A DNA stretch of 64,000 bases from Isoperla grammatica (GCA_945910005.1 OX246747.1:8147966-8211965); one strand, 5' to 3'; positions 9,588-19,385 are shown, numbered from the stretch's first letter. The notes: generated by a model from the letters alone, not told the origin. Made by a program: numbers and translations.

Positions 9588-10102
9588 CCTCATTCCTGTA
9601 AATTTTTTTAACTCTCCTTAACTTTCGCTATCCCCATGTTAAAATGACCCCGGGGTTAACTCCGACACAGGCTTCCCTGTACAATTCGGAGGCAAATATG
9701 ACCCTGTCTGATAGTAGGGTTAAGAAGAGTTATCTCTACAATACTTTGAAATGACGCCATTTTGTCAATGCCCGTGTGTGTAGTTTCACAAATGTCACAT
9801 TTCAATTCTTTAATTGGGAACATCCACCTACATGAATACGTTACTTTATGTGTTTATTGAAGTTAATGAAGAATTTTGTGTATTTATAGTACACTATATA
9901 GGTCCTAAATATGTAAATATGTAGTTTTATTGAGTATTTTGTGGACGTTTTGAGGTTATTGGACTGTTTTTGTTTGTTATTGTTTTTATTTTGTCTCGTT
10001 TTTTCAACAATGTCTTCCTTCGAACGGCGTCTCAATTGGTGACTCCCGATTGGCTATTGGCTAACACCGGGGTTAAGTTTGCAAATGTACAGGAATGTGG
10101 CC
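9588..10102. mobile_element. MITE-like element inserted in LINE RT
   Basis: Terminal inverted repeats CCTCATTCCTGTAAATTT and, from the right end, CCACATTCCTGTACATTT. Subterminal ACCCCGGGGTTAA-like words occur at both ends. The duplication CCTGGGG lies at 9581-9587 and 10103-10109. Removal restores RT coding (SNTTW joined to GADRT). Its 515 bp contain no transposase. Confidence 0.75.
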
Positions 10103-10205
10103 CCTGGGGGGCAGACCGCACCGTCATGCTCCGGTTATACCGTTCCCTTATTAGGTCAAAACTCGATTTTGCTAGTTTTATATATGCTTCAGCAAGACGC
10201 TCATA

Positions 10206-10466
10206 GCCCAGAGTGACTCTGCTAGTCGTAAGAGGCGACAAAAGGAGACCCTGTCCCTATCCCCCCCACTGTCCCACGGAATATTTCTCCTCCCACTTGG
10301 CCCTGCCCTCCCTTGCTGGACTCCCGTATGACGACCCACGCGACGAACAATGGATCTGATTCGGATGTGGCTCTATTCATCATCTTTCTCATCTTCATTA
10401 TCACCCTCTCATCGTCTCGATTAGCCATTGTTGAAAAAATATGAGACGTTAAGCCCCATTAATCAA
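10206..10466 (+). mobile_element. SINE copy, truncated head H2 + tail A, in LINE RT
   Basis: Starts GCCCAGAGTGACTC within head H2 and ends GAGACGTTAAGCCCC plus AATC. The 5-bp duplication TCATA lies at 10201-10205 and 10467-10471. Removal restores ASARRSYLKTLD across the junction. Confidence 0.85.
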
Positions 10467-11207
10467 TCATATCTCAAAACCTTGGATACAATACACCACA
10501 CAGGGATCAGATTGTCAACGGGTGCTTTTAGAACCAGCCCCATCCCCAGTCTGTTTTGTGAGTCCGGAGAACCGTCACTGTCATCCAGGAGAGACTATCT
10601 ACTACTTAGCTATGTCGCCTCATTGGCGGGGTCACCTAAGAACCCTGCCTACGACATAATATTAAATCCATCATACCAAGACCGTTACGCCATTAGACAG
10701 AAGACCACTCGACCAGCAGGTATTCGATCCCTCGAACTAATGAATTGTTCAGGTGATACCCCACCTCTTTTTTTTACCAATTCTTTTGCCGCTGTCCCGC
10801 CATGGCCATGGATCAGTATGCCCAAATGCATCACTCAAATATCAGTATACAAGAAGAGCACTACATCCTGCTTGCAATATCAAGCAATGTTTAATCAAAT
10901 TCGTTCCCTATACTCCGATCACGAATGCATTTTTACAGATGGGTCGAGAATCGAGGACTCGGTCGGCTGTGCTTTTATTACTGGCAGTGGGTAGTTTTTA
11001 TTCCACGTAGACCCACTTTTTAGTACTTTTAACGCGGAACTCTTCGCAATCATGCAATGTCTTATATATGACACTCGAAGTAAGACATCAAAGTTTTTAA
11101 TATGCACCGACTCTCTGAGCTCTCTTCAGGCACTTTCAGAAGTATATGCTAGGCACCCATTGATTGTTAAAATTCAAACAATTTTATCGAAACTTTTAGC
11201 CAAACGT

Positions 11208-11897
11208 CCTGCCTAGGGACTGCCACCTTATCGTGGTGGGCAGGTTTGCGTGCTTTGTTGATCCCGATTGATGATTGATTAATGGGGCTAAACGTCTCAT
11301 ATTTATGCAACGATGGCTAATCGAGACGATGAGCGGGTGATAATGAAGATGAGAAAGATGATAATGAAGAATAAAGCCACATCCGAATCAGATCCATTGT
11401 ACGTCGCTTGAGTCGTCATACGGGAGTCTAGCAAGGGAGGGCAGGGCCAAGTGGGAGGAGAAATATTCAATGGGACAGTGGGGGGGAAAGGGACAGGGTC
11501 TTCTTTTGTCGCCTCTTACGACTAGCAGAGTCACTCTGGGCCTATTCTACGTCGGGTCGAGACGGGTCTGTTGATCTTGAGAGCTATGCCGGCGGAAGCG
11601 TATGCTTCTGGTAGGGCCACCCAAGCCGGACTGGTCGAGGAGGAGAAGTCAGACGAAGTGCAGTCCACAACCCAATTTTCTTTCCCCCTACTGTCCCATT
11701 GAATATTTCTCCTCCCACTTGGCCCTGCCCTCCCTTGCTGGACTCCCGTATGACGATTCATGCGACGTACAATGGATCTGATTCGGATGTGGCTTTATTC
11801 TTCATTATCATCTTTCTCATCTTCATTATCACCCGCTCATCGTCTCGATTAGCCATCGTTGCATAAATATGAGACGTTAAGCCCCATTAATCAATCA
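11208..11897 (+). mobile_element. SINE copy, head H1 + tail A, host of a nested SINE
   Basis: Begins CCTGCCTAGGGACTGC immediately after the 13-bp duplication TTTAGCCAAACGT (11195-11207), repeated at 11898-11910. P1 has a T in place of C, giving a G-U wobble that preserves pairing. It is interrupted at 11268-11568 by an antisense SINE. Removing the nest restores the RNase H frame. Confidence 0.9.
11268..11568 (-). mobile_element. Nested antisense SINE, head H2 + tail A
   Basis: Only minus-strand member seen. Read on minus it starts AGACCCGTCTCGACCC, contains GTCGTAAGAGGCGAC and ends in tail A with AATC. The imperfect 12-bp duplication TGTTGATCCCGA / TGTTGATCTTGA lies at 11256-11267 and 11569-11580, inside the outer H1 head. 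Confidence 0.85.
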
Positions 11898-12497
11898 TTT
11901 AGCCAAACGTAAGTCCATAGTTTTTTGTTGGGTTCCTGGTCATGCAGGCATTCTTGGTAACGAGGTGGCAGATCGATGTGCTAAAGAAGCCTGTACCACT
12001 GACAGCAACGACTGTCAATTAGTTATAACTGCGGACCTGAAAGCGTCTTTTAAACTTAATTTTAAGAAGCTATGACATGACGAGTGGCAGAACATACGAT
12101 ACAAGAAACTAAGAGAAATAAAAGAATCCGTAACTCTATGGCTATCCTCCCGGCGCTCATGTCGCCGCGAGGAAGTTGTTTTAACTCGCATCCGAATCGG
12201 TCACACCTATATTACTCAGAGCTATCTTCTAAAAAGTGAACCCCAACCAGTGTGTGATGCTAGTAATGTTACATTGACTGTCAAGCACATCATTTTAGAT
12301 TGTGCAAAGTATTTAGCCGAACGACAAAGATATAGATAAAATCCACATTAATAGAAAACCTGTCAGTAAAACTGACGCAACCGACAAAGTTTTAAAGTTC
12401 CTTAAATCAATTAACCTCATAACCAAGATTTAAATAGGAAAAATAGGCACTGATAACCCAGATGTTTTGTGCCTTTAAACCACAAATAATAATAAAA

Positions 12498-12679
12498 ATC
12501 ATTTTTTAATTCCCTGTATTATTTAAGAAAACTCGTAAGCAGCAGGATTCCTCTCTTTACAGACAACAAGAAAACTGATGAAAAAAAAAAAAAAAACTGG
12601 GTAAATATAAAATAACTTGAAAAGGCATAGGATAACAATAATAATATTGTAGCAAAGCAAGCATCAGCATAGAAAAACT
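12498..12679. other. AT-rich LINE 3' flank
   Basis: Contains an A15 run near 12581 and AATAATAAT words. No gene seen. Confidence 0.4.
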
Positions 12680-13459
12680 ATTATAGACTACAAGGGTGAT
12701 CTTTCCCTTCCTGGTCTGGCTCGACTCCGATGCACTTGGTCAAACTCCAGGTGTTCCTCTTCCCTGGTCCTGCCCAGGGACTGCTACCTTATCGTGGTGG
12801 GCAGGTTTGTGTGCTTTGTTGATCCCGAGAGCTATGCCGGCGGAAGCGTATGCTTCTGGTAGGGTCACCCTAGCCGGACTGGTCGAGGAGGAGAAGTCAG
12901 ACGAAGTGCAGTCAACACCCCAATCCCCTTTCATCCCCTTTCTCCTTTCCTCACGCGCCCCTCTACTTGCCCCTTTCCCCCAAAGATCCCCCATATTCAT
13001 CTTCATTGTCACTCACTCATCGTCTTAATTAGCCTAGTTGCAAAAATATAAGACGTTAAGCCCAAATATCAATCAATCCTCTTCCCTGGTAGCTCGGGCC
13101 TCCTCGAGCCGGGCTCGGGCCTTTAAAATCCGGAGTTTGACCGACGTGATCTCGGCCCGAGCTACCTCGGCTCAATCCCGAGCAGCATCGGCACGGGCAC
13201 GTGATAGAGCAGCGTCCATGTCGGCTCTGGCTTCACGCATTCGAATGTCGTGCAGCTCGTCTTTCTGATCTTGTGTAGACTTGAGCTGCGACATTCGAAG
13301 CTGGTGTACCTCACGGACAACAACTAACCTATTTCTAGCAGTGCCATGGCTAGTTCCATCCCCAGAAACGTTGGCACTGCGAGTGGGAGTATCTCCACTA
13401 GTGGCAGAAGAATGCCCCAATGACGGCACAGTGCTAAGTTCCGTCAACAAACAAACCAT
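12680..13459 (-). pseudogene. Coiled-coil protein pseudogene split by SINE
   Basis: Minus strand, from 13459: MVCLLTELSTVPSLGHSS..., then alanine/arginine-rich heptad-like sequence (MREARADMDAALSRARADAA). An in-frame TGA follows, then AEVARAEITSVKLRILKARA and RLEEARATREE. The frame resumes on the far side of the SINE at 12769-13076 as HLEFDQVHRSRARPGRERS and stops near 12686. The composition predicts a long alpha-helical coiled coil. No domain family recognised. It may belong with the 29-codon repeat region at 14050-14735, which reads on the same strand upstream. The stop and the insertion mark it as non-functional. Confidence 0.5.
12769..13076 (+). mobile_element. SINE copy, head H1 + tail B, 14-bp TSD
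   Basis: Starts CCTGCCCAGGGACTGC. The 14-bp duplication TCCTCTTCCCTGGT lies at 12755-12768 and 13077-13090. Inserted antisense to the coiled-coil frame. Confidence 0.9.
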
Positions 13460-13521
13460 CCGAGTATTTAGTTGCTAAAGTTCTCATTTAATTTGTTTGA
13501 ATTAAGAGGTAATGGAAGGAG

Positions 13522-13731
13522 TTATTTGCATCCACTTGAATACAAATACTGTGAGGGTGTTTTTTTTTCAAGTTTAGGCAATTTGTTAACCAACATTGTG
13601 GACTGAAAGAGTTGCTCTCTTCTTGCAGTGGTGGATGACGGGAAATCGTTAACGAAATCTTCGAGACAAGCCGACCGATGACCGATGGCCAATGTCGTCA
13701 TTCTTACGTTTACGCCGTAAATTGTCTTCAT
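13522..13731 (-). pseudogene. Open frame within a dispersed repeat
   Basis: Minus frame of 69 codons (MKTIYGVNVRMTTLAIGHRS ... QSTMLVNKLPKLEKKTPS). Its 5' half overlaps the repeat shared with 8890-9085. Not recognised; likely part of an unclassified transposon. Confidence 0.25.
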
Positions 13732-13892
13732 CTTTCAAAAGAGTGAACTTGCCAGTTTATTTAAAAATATATTGTTTGAATTCTTTATTTTCAATTTTGT
13801 GGTCAATTCAATCACCCATGGCCGCTGCTTCCTCTACGGTTAATAGTCTTTAACCTTCATGATTTATATGAGTTGAAATAATGTTGTTTGTT

Positions 13893-13963
13893 GATACCCG
13901 TCTGGGCCCGGGGAAGAATACGGCCCAGAGTGACTCTGCTAGTTGTAAGAGGCGACGAAAGGA
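13893..13963 (+). mobile_element. Solitary head H2, no SINE tail
   Basis: CCCGTCTGGGCCCGGGG, GGCCCAGAGTGACTC, AGTTGTAAGAGGCGAC, then sequence unrelated to tails A and B. Either a head belonging to another retroelement or a truncated or chimeric copy. Confidence 0.65.
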
Positions 13964-14051
13964 GTTCCCGAAATGGTTGTCATCTACGCGAGTTATGCGG
14001 TTTAATAATTCTACTGCGTTGAGTCTACCTTGGGCCAGTTGCTCATTGGCC

Positions 14052-14733
14052 CTTCGTATGGCGGCATCCTGGAGCAGGTATCTATCCCGTGGCCTCTCCC
14101 GTATTTCCTGCCACCTCGCAACCAGGGTAGACTCACTCCTTCGTATGGCGGCATCCTGGAGCAGGTATCTATCCCGTGGCCTCTCCCGTATTTCCTGCCA
14201 CCTCGCAACCAGGGTAGACTCACTCCTTCGTATGGCGGCATCCTGGAGCAGGTATCTATCTCGTGGCCTCTCCCGTATTTCCTCCCACCTCGCAACCAGG
14301 GTAGACTCACTCCTTCGTATGGCGGCATCCTGGAGCAGGTATCTATCCCGTATTTCCTCCCACCTCGCAACCAGGATAGACTCACTCCTTCGTATGGCGG
14401 CATCCTGGAGCAGGTATCTATCCCGTGGCCTCTCCCGTATTTCCTCCCACCTCGCAACCAGGGTAGACTCACTCCTTCGTATGTCGGCATCCTGGAGCAG
14501 GTATCTATCCCGTGGCCTCTCCCGTATTTCCTCCCACCTCGCAACCAGGGTAGACTCACTCCTTCGTATGACGCATCCTGGAGCAGGTATCTATCCCGTG
14601 GCCTCTCCCGTATTTTCTCCCACCTCGCAACCAGGGTAGACTCACTCCTTCGTATGACGCATCCTGGAGCAGGTATCTATCCCGTGGCCTCTCCCGTATT
14701 TCCTCCCACCTCGCAACCAGGGTAGACTCACGG
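14052..14733. repeat. 87-bp minisatellite, about eight units, frame-preserving
   Basis: Starts at 14052, 14139, 14226, 14313, 14388, 14475, 14562 and 14648 give spacings of 87, 87, 87, 75, 87, 87 and 86. The short unit lacks 12 bp, so the first six keep a 29-codon frame. On minus one frame reads ESTLVARWQEIRERPRDRYL LQDAAIRR, a charged helical repeat. Two other frames are also open. The last two units carry a 1-bp deletion. Adjacent 13963-14050 continues the minus frame as NEQLAQGRLNAVELLNRI. This was probably a repeat within a coding exon. Confidence 0.8.
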
Positions 14734-14734
14734 G

Positions 14735-15020
14735 TCTATCTGGTCGGTGCGGACGAGTTGGTCTGAGGAATATAAGATGGTGCATTCAAACTTCTGAACA
14801 ATAATAACAAAGGACAATCAAGCAATGAGGCTTATTTAGAAGAACTCATAACAAGGTATCTCATTGTCATAGGCCTTAAGTAAAAGCATTTAAGTTCTAG
14901 TAGGTCCGTGTAGTTAGCCCTCCTACAATATGTTATTAATATATCTATATCGTGTTTAAATATATATATATATGTCAAACACTTCCCCAACACAACTCCA
15001 ACACTACTTATTAGCACTTA
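14735..15020. other. Intergenic, nothing recognised
   Basis: AT-rich. Contains a short (TA)n run near 14960. No coding or RNA feature. Confidence 0.4.
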
Positions 15021-15162
15021 CCCTCCCCTTTCCTCACACGCCCTCCTACTTGCCCCTTTCCTCCAAAGAGCCCCCAATTTCATCTTCATTCTCACCCACT
15101 CATCGTCTTGATTAGCCAAGTAGCAAAAATATAAGACGTTAGGCCCAAATATCAATCAATCA
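15021..15162 (+). mobile_element. SINE fragment, tail B only
   Basis: CCCTCCCCTTTCCTCACACG through TAGCAAAAATATAAGACGTT and an ATCAATC tail. The head is missing. Confidence 0.75.
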
Positions 15163-15278
15163 GGCCCCACTCCCTTTTCTCCTTTTCTCCCCGCCCTCAC
15201 ACTGGCCTTTTACCTCCTAACACCCCTTATCATCTCCATATCTCACCCACTCATTGTCTCGGTTAGCCCCTCATTAAT
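15163..15278 (+). mobile_element. Diverged tail B fragment
   Basis: CCTTTTCTCCCCGCCCTCAC to GTCTCGGTTAGCCCCTC. It has no GAGACGTTAAGCCC end. It directly follows another tail B. Confidence 0.55.
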
Positions 15279-15416
15279 GTTACAACTGCGGCATTATTCT
15301 ATTAGATAATCATGTAAACATACACTTTGACATGAATTGTAATCAGTATTATCATACAAACAGTACATAAAAAAACATATTATTAATAATTATATCAAGC
15401 ACTACACTTACCGATA

Positions 15417-15726
15417 CCTGCCCAGGGACTGCCACCTTATCGTGGTGGGCAGGTTTGCGAGATTTGTTGATCCCGAGAGCTATGCCGGCGGAAGCGTATG
15501 CTTCTGGTAGGGCCACCCTAGCCGGACTGGTCGAGGAGGAGAAGTCAGACGAAGTGCAGTCCACACCCCAATCCCCTTTTCTCCCCTTTCCTCTTTCCTC
15601 ACGCGCCCTCCTACTTGCCCTTTTCCTGCAAACAGCCCCATATTTCATCTGCATATATCACCCACTCATCGTCTCGATTAGCCTCGTTGCAAAAATATCA
15701 GACGTTAAGCCCAATTAATTAAAATC
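15417..15726 (+). mobile_element. SINE copy, head H1 + tail B
   Basis: Starts CCTGCCCAGGGACTGCC and ends CAGACGTTAAGCCCAATTAATT. All ribozyme helices are intact. Confidence 0.85.
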
Positions 15727-15936
15727 CTAAAGTTCGGACATGTCAAATTAATAGAGAGTGGGATTGCTCAGAAGAATGATGGAATTGGGAATTCCAGGTA
15801 GAAGGCAATGACATCTCTGCTTCATATTTTCAAATTAACCAATATTAAATTAAGCTGCACAGTATGTACATACCAAAATGACAAATTGTGGTAGGCCTAG
15901 GCCTAGACTAGGCCTAGCCTACTTGCAAAAAATGAT

Positions 15937-16090
15937 GTGCAGTCCACACCCCAATCCCCTTTCCTCACGCACCCTCCTACTTGCCCTTTTTCTCCAAACA
16001 GCCCCATATTTCATCTTCATATATCACCTACTCATTGTCTCGATTAGCCTCGTTGCAAAAATATGAGACGTTAAGCCCAAATAATCAAAT
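15937..16090 (+). mobile_element. SINE fragment starting at ribozyme P2' strand
   Basis: Homology starts at GTGCAGTCCACACCCC and continues through tail B to GAGACGTTAAGCCCAAATAATC. It ends at the splice donor of the exon at 16091-16248. Same 5' breakpoint as the copy at 21191. Confidence 0.8.
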
Positions 16091-16248
16091 TACCTTTTAC
16101 TGCAGTTGCAATAATTAGGCTTGAGAATTTTATTTTTGAAGTGGTCCCAAAATACGTGGCCTTGGAGGATAGCTCGTCGGCCAATAAATGTTTCATCATG
16201 CGCCTGGTAGCTTCCCCCGATGTTCGGCCTCCCATGATATAAGCTCTC
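16091..16248 (-). CDS. DUF4806-like exon
   Basis: Exon bounded by an acceptor (TTTGCTTGTTCAAG) and a donor (GGTAATTT) on the minus strand. It reads GTRAYIMGGRTSGEATRRMM KHLLADELSS, then FGTTSKIKFSSLIIATAVKG. The pattern (GG..., small-residue helix, LL.DELA, KF..L....I..AV) fits the DUF4806 module common in invertebrate transposon-derived or nuclear proteins of unknown function. It lies downstream of the coiled-coil and MADF exons on the same strand, as in other multi-domain DUF4806 proteins. The downstream neighbour is a SINE; no terminal exon found. Confidence 0.45.
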
Positions 16249-16337
16249 GTACCTTGAACAAGCAAATGTTTTTTTGAGTAGGCATTTTTAGTTTAATGTA
16301 GGAGACAAGCTCACTTATTCTAGCAACTTACTAATTC

Positions 16338-16577
16338 TAGCAACTTACTAATTTTGCATATGTGTCTTTATTGTTAGCCAGAGCAGCTTCCATCTCTTCT
16401 ACGGCCTCTACATTTTGCATAGAAAGTGTTTGTGGCAGTTGAACTGCTTGCAAAGGCTGCTCTGCATGCTCTTGGAAATTCAAGATTTTCTGGATGTTGT
16501 TCTTGAGCAAAAAGACTTCTCTTGTTAGATTTTGTAACAGTCGCTTGTTCTCCAAAAACAAATTGCATATAACTTCT
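16338..16577 (-). CDS. Coiled-coil exon of MADF/DUF4806 gene
   Basis: Reads VICNLFLENKRLLQNLTREV FLLKNNIQKILNF, then QVEAVEEMEAALANNKDTYA-type helical sequence ending at a consensus donor (GTAAGTTG). A plausible acceptor (CTGTACTTAG) lies near 16577. Leucine and asparagine spacing suggests a short coiled coil. The intron to the next exon is about 90 bp. Confidence 0.45.
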
Positions 16578-16689
16578 AAGTACAGCAATGGTACAGCTCA
16601 GTTCATACCATTTTTTTTTTTTTCGGTGGGGGGTGAATGTGATCTCGCTTGCGCATGTGAAAATCACTAGAACCGAACCTGCCTACATA

Positions 16690-16927
16690 TTTACTTCCTG
16701 CCTCCAATCTTTTCTGCCAAGAACCCAAAGCCAGCTGAAAGACTCCATGGCTGCAGTGCCTTAGGCCCCGATCCACTAGGGAGGCTCTTGTTCCTCCTGA
16801 CTAGTTTGTCGCGGATTGCCTTAAATCTGGCAGAACAATTTTTCACGTCATGATCTGAAAATACCCACCACGAAAATATGAACTGAGTGTACGTTTTTAA
16901 ATTCGTTTCAGTCACACACTGGTTCAA
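16690..16927 (-). CDS. MADF/Myb-like DNA-binding exon
   Basis: Minus frame reads FIFSWWVFSDHDVKNCSARF KAIRDKLVRRNKSLPSGSG, then PWSLSAGFGFLAEKIGGRK. A C..RF..IRD...R....SGSG...W.....FL arrangement is characteristic of MADF domains, which bind DNA and often occur in Harbinger-linked or repressor proteins. The N-terminal half of the domain (W..Y) should lie upstream and is not clear. A donor-like GGAAGTAAAT ends the exon. This and the two exons to the left form one gene model on the minus strand. Confidence 0.5.
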
Positions 16928-16972
16928 AAACTTGGGTAGAGAGTCTGCTGATCAACCCAGCAAGGTTATGGA

Positions 16973-17200
16973 GTCAAGTCCAACAGTGGAAGTCAGGGAC
17001 TGCAACTCGTGCCACGGAGCCTCGCAAAGCCGCTACAGCCCTCACTGAGTCAGTGCTGGCCGACATGTCTCTGTTCCCAGCGGAGAGGATGGAGTCAAGA
17101 CAGTGGAAGTCAGGGACTGCAACTCGTGCCACGGAGCCTCGCAAAGCCGCTACAGCCCTCACTGAGTCAGTGCTGGCAGACATGACAAGACAAACCGCAC
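16973..17200. repeat. 117-bp direct duplication
   Basis: Two units containing GTGGAAGTCAGGGACTGCAA (starts 16986 and 17103) are near identical over about 90 bp, including ACTGAGTCAGTGCTGGC. Function unknown. Confidence 0.8.
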
Positions 17201-17520
17201 ACTTCCAAGATAACATGTCTTGGAAACCTATAATAACTTAGCAGATGCGAGTCTTCTACGTTTAGAGGATCAAGACGATCCGCACAGTTCCCAGATAACA
17301 TGTCTTGGAAACCTATAATATCTTAGCAGATGCGAGTCTTCTACGTTTAGAGGATCAAGACGATCCGCACAGTTCCAAGATAACATGTCTTGGAAACCTA
17401 AAATATCTTAGCAGATGCGAGTCTTCTATGTTAAGAGGATCAAGACAATCCGCACAGTTCCAAGATAACATGTCTTGGAAACCTATAATATCTAAGCAGA
17501 TGCGAGTCTTCTACGAGTAA
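17201..17520. repeat. 85-bp tandem repeat with internal hairpin
   Basis: GATAACATG recurs at 17209, 17294, 17379 and 17464, an exact 85-bp period. Each unit holds CCAAGATAACATGTCTTGG or a close variant, a 6-bp stem CCAAGA/TCTTGG around a 7-base loop. Confidence 0.85.
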
Positions 17521-17685
17521 GGGAGGTTTAACTTATTGCTACATAATCTCGACAGATGGCAGTACAGTACACCCTTTTGTTTTGACAATCCTTACCACAT
17601 GTGAGCGAGAAGTTTATTTGGCTTGATTGAAAGTTAGAAACCATCTTATGTAGTGAAACATAGTGTTTTAGAACTAAGAAGCAAT
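17521..17685. other. Flank of LINE 3' end
   Basis: No independent feature recognised. Confidence 0.3.
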
Positions 17686-17689
17686 CATG

Positions 17690-18035
17690 GGTCTGACAAT
17701 ATGTGTACGTCACATATTGTCAGAATGTACCAAACATGATGTGTTGAAAACACAATTAAAGCTTTCCCCGTTGTATGAAGAACTTTTGTGTTACGAGAAT
17801 TGTGATAAACTTTTAAAATTTCTTGTCCACACACAGTTTTTCCAGCAATTTAAAAAAAAATACATTACAACCAACATTAAATATAAAATAACCTAAATTT
17901 AACACATATAAAATTAAAACATAATTACTACTTTCATAGTTTCTTAATTATTTAGCTTGCTAAACACCATCTTGGTGGCGCAAAATGACCTAACTGGTTG
18001 AAGCGCCCTTAAACCCAATAAATTCAAATTCAACA
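17690..18035 (+). pseudogene. LINE ORF2 C-terminus and 3' UTR
   Basis: Reads TICVRHILSECTKHDVLKTQ LKLSPLYEELL, then KLLKFLVHTQFFQQFKKKY. This is the H..CP...R segment and trailing helix that end ORF2 of I/Jockey-type LINEs. The 3' UTR closes with GCGCCCTTAAACCCAATAAATTC followed by a TTCAA-type tail near 18034. Only the last about 70 codons survive, typical of 5' truncation during reverse transcription. Confidence 0.65.
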
Positions 18036-19022
18036 AGGAAGGGAAACGTATAGTTAGTAAGTGTGAGTTTTGTGGAAATAGGTTTTCACCGAGTGATAGA
18101 TAATCACTGAATTCTCTAGTTGAAACAGTTATATGGTCTGAGATATTAGCTTCATTTGCTTTAGTACCTATGGAGAAATAACACTCAAAACGAAAACCTA
18201 GTTTCGTTGAAACGTCGTCGTCGTCGTTCTAGAGAAACAGTTATATGGTCTGCCCTTCAATTACCACCAGCACCGCTGACTATGGACGAAGTGACGAAGC
18301 CTGACGGGGCACCGAAACATTAGTATGTTGTATGTATGTCGGTGACGCCCTCATTAAAATTAGGTACTATTATAATATAGTCAGGGTTTTTTTCGGTCTT
18401 GTCCAGGCTTACACAAGAGGCTTACCGGTAAAATTAAAATCTCTCACTATATAGCCGGTACGCCACGATTAGCCTAGAAGCGAAAGAATTACTATTTCAT
18501 GTAACAATTACTACCAAATATATTTGCAATGTAATGGTGTCGCCACCTTCGCGACCACTCTTATCAGTTCTCAGGAAGGATTATTTGGTATGTTCTGTTC
18601 TTTGTTGAAAATGCCGAATGTCAACATTTTGTCAAGGTAAGCTTCCGGGAACCGCATTAGAGACTTGACCCATTCTCACTTTCCTGTTTTCCAGGAAAGC
18701 GCCGTTTCAATGCACACACAATGTTTGTGTGGTGGGCGGCTGGGTGGAGGGGGGTTGGGGGGGGGGCAATGGATTGTAGTAAAATTTAAATGGATGCAGA
18801 TTGTAGGGTGGATGTACTGTTGTAGTTGTGTTTCCTCGAAAGTGACGAGTGAAGATGTCGTGTATAATGGGTTCAAAGTACAAAATGAACCGAGAAACCA
18901 CTTCTTATTTTCAATTCAACAACAGGTGCGTAAAAACATGGGGGGGGGGCAAAGGGGGAATTGACCTACACTCTACTTTCTGACCCCCCTCCCCTCCCCT
19001 CCCCACAGATCTAGTCACAAAT
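18036..19022. other. Intergenic with possible Penelope-like hammerhead remnant
   Basis: 18275-18325 contains GTGACGAAGCCTGACGGGGC ACCGAAAC. This has the layout of a hammerhead core (CUGANGA, stem II, GAAA) but a G replaces the essential first C, so it would be inactive. Such motifs occur in Penelope-like terminal repeats. G-rich runs lie at 18746-18768 and 18940-18948. No gene seen. Confidence 0.3.
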
Positions 19023-19119
19023 TCAATGAGACATCACATGGAAATCAATCGAAAACTTTACATAGCCTTGTTCTTCAGATTCAAGTTGTTCTTCAAGCAC
19101 AAACATAGGCTTGGCACAC

Positions 19120-19385
19120 AAATGAAGCATAACTGTAAGTCCTGAAAGTGAAATGCTAATATCAACTGTATGTATACCAATAAATGAAGCTTCAACTTCA
19201 AGTACAAACGTAATCTGTGTACGCATATGAAGCATGACTGTAAGTCCTGAAAGTGGAAACCTACTATCAACTGTATGTATATTGTATACCAATAAATGAA
19301 GCTTCAACTTCAAGAACAAACGAAACCTGTTTACACAGGCTGTAAGTCCTGAAAGTGGAAACCTACTATCAACTGTAATATATGT
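19120..19385. repeat. About 105-bp tandem repeat, three units
   Basis: TGTAAGTCCTGAAAGTG recurs near 19134, 19240 and 19340. Each is followed by ATCAACTGTATGTAT and AATAAATGAAGCTTCAACTT. Units are diverged. Confidence 0.75.

Larger units (their letters stand above)
9513..12497 (+). pseudogene. I/Nimb-like LINE, RT C-terminus plus RNase H, nested insertions
   Basis: With insertions removed, exonic blocks 9513-9587, 10110-10205, 10472-11207 and 11911-12350 form one chain. RT thumb: LKSKCSKSLNILRILSNTTW, GADRTVMLRLYRSLIRSKLD, LDTIHHTGIRLSTGAFRTSP. RNase H: CIFTDGSRIEDSVGCAF, AELFAIMQCL, FLICTDSLSSLQAL, WVPGHAGILGNEVADRCAKE. A C-terminal TRIRIGHTYITQSYLL and VKHIILDC block follows. The D, E, D and H/D RNase H positions are visible. 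The 3' UTR ends CCTTTAAACCACAAATAATAATAA at 12470-12493. Frameshifts and a TGA inside make it inactive. RNase H with this C-terminus is typical of the I/Nimb group; RT palm, endonuclease and ORF1 are missing. Confidence 0.85.

Noticed and set aside
13881..13963. Head H2 as a true coding exon of the minus-strand helical gene
   Set aside because: The minus frame is open (LLQLAESLWAVFFPG) but the same DNA is a dispersed SINE head, so openness is coincidental.
14052..14733. CRISPR array
   Set aside because: Units are contiguous 87-bp tandem repeats with no variable spacers, in eukaryotic DNA.
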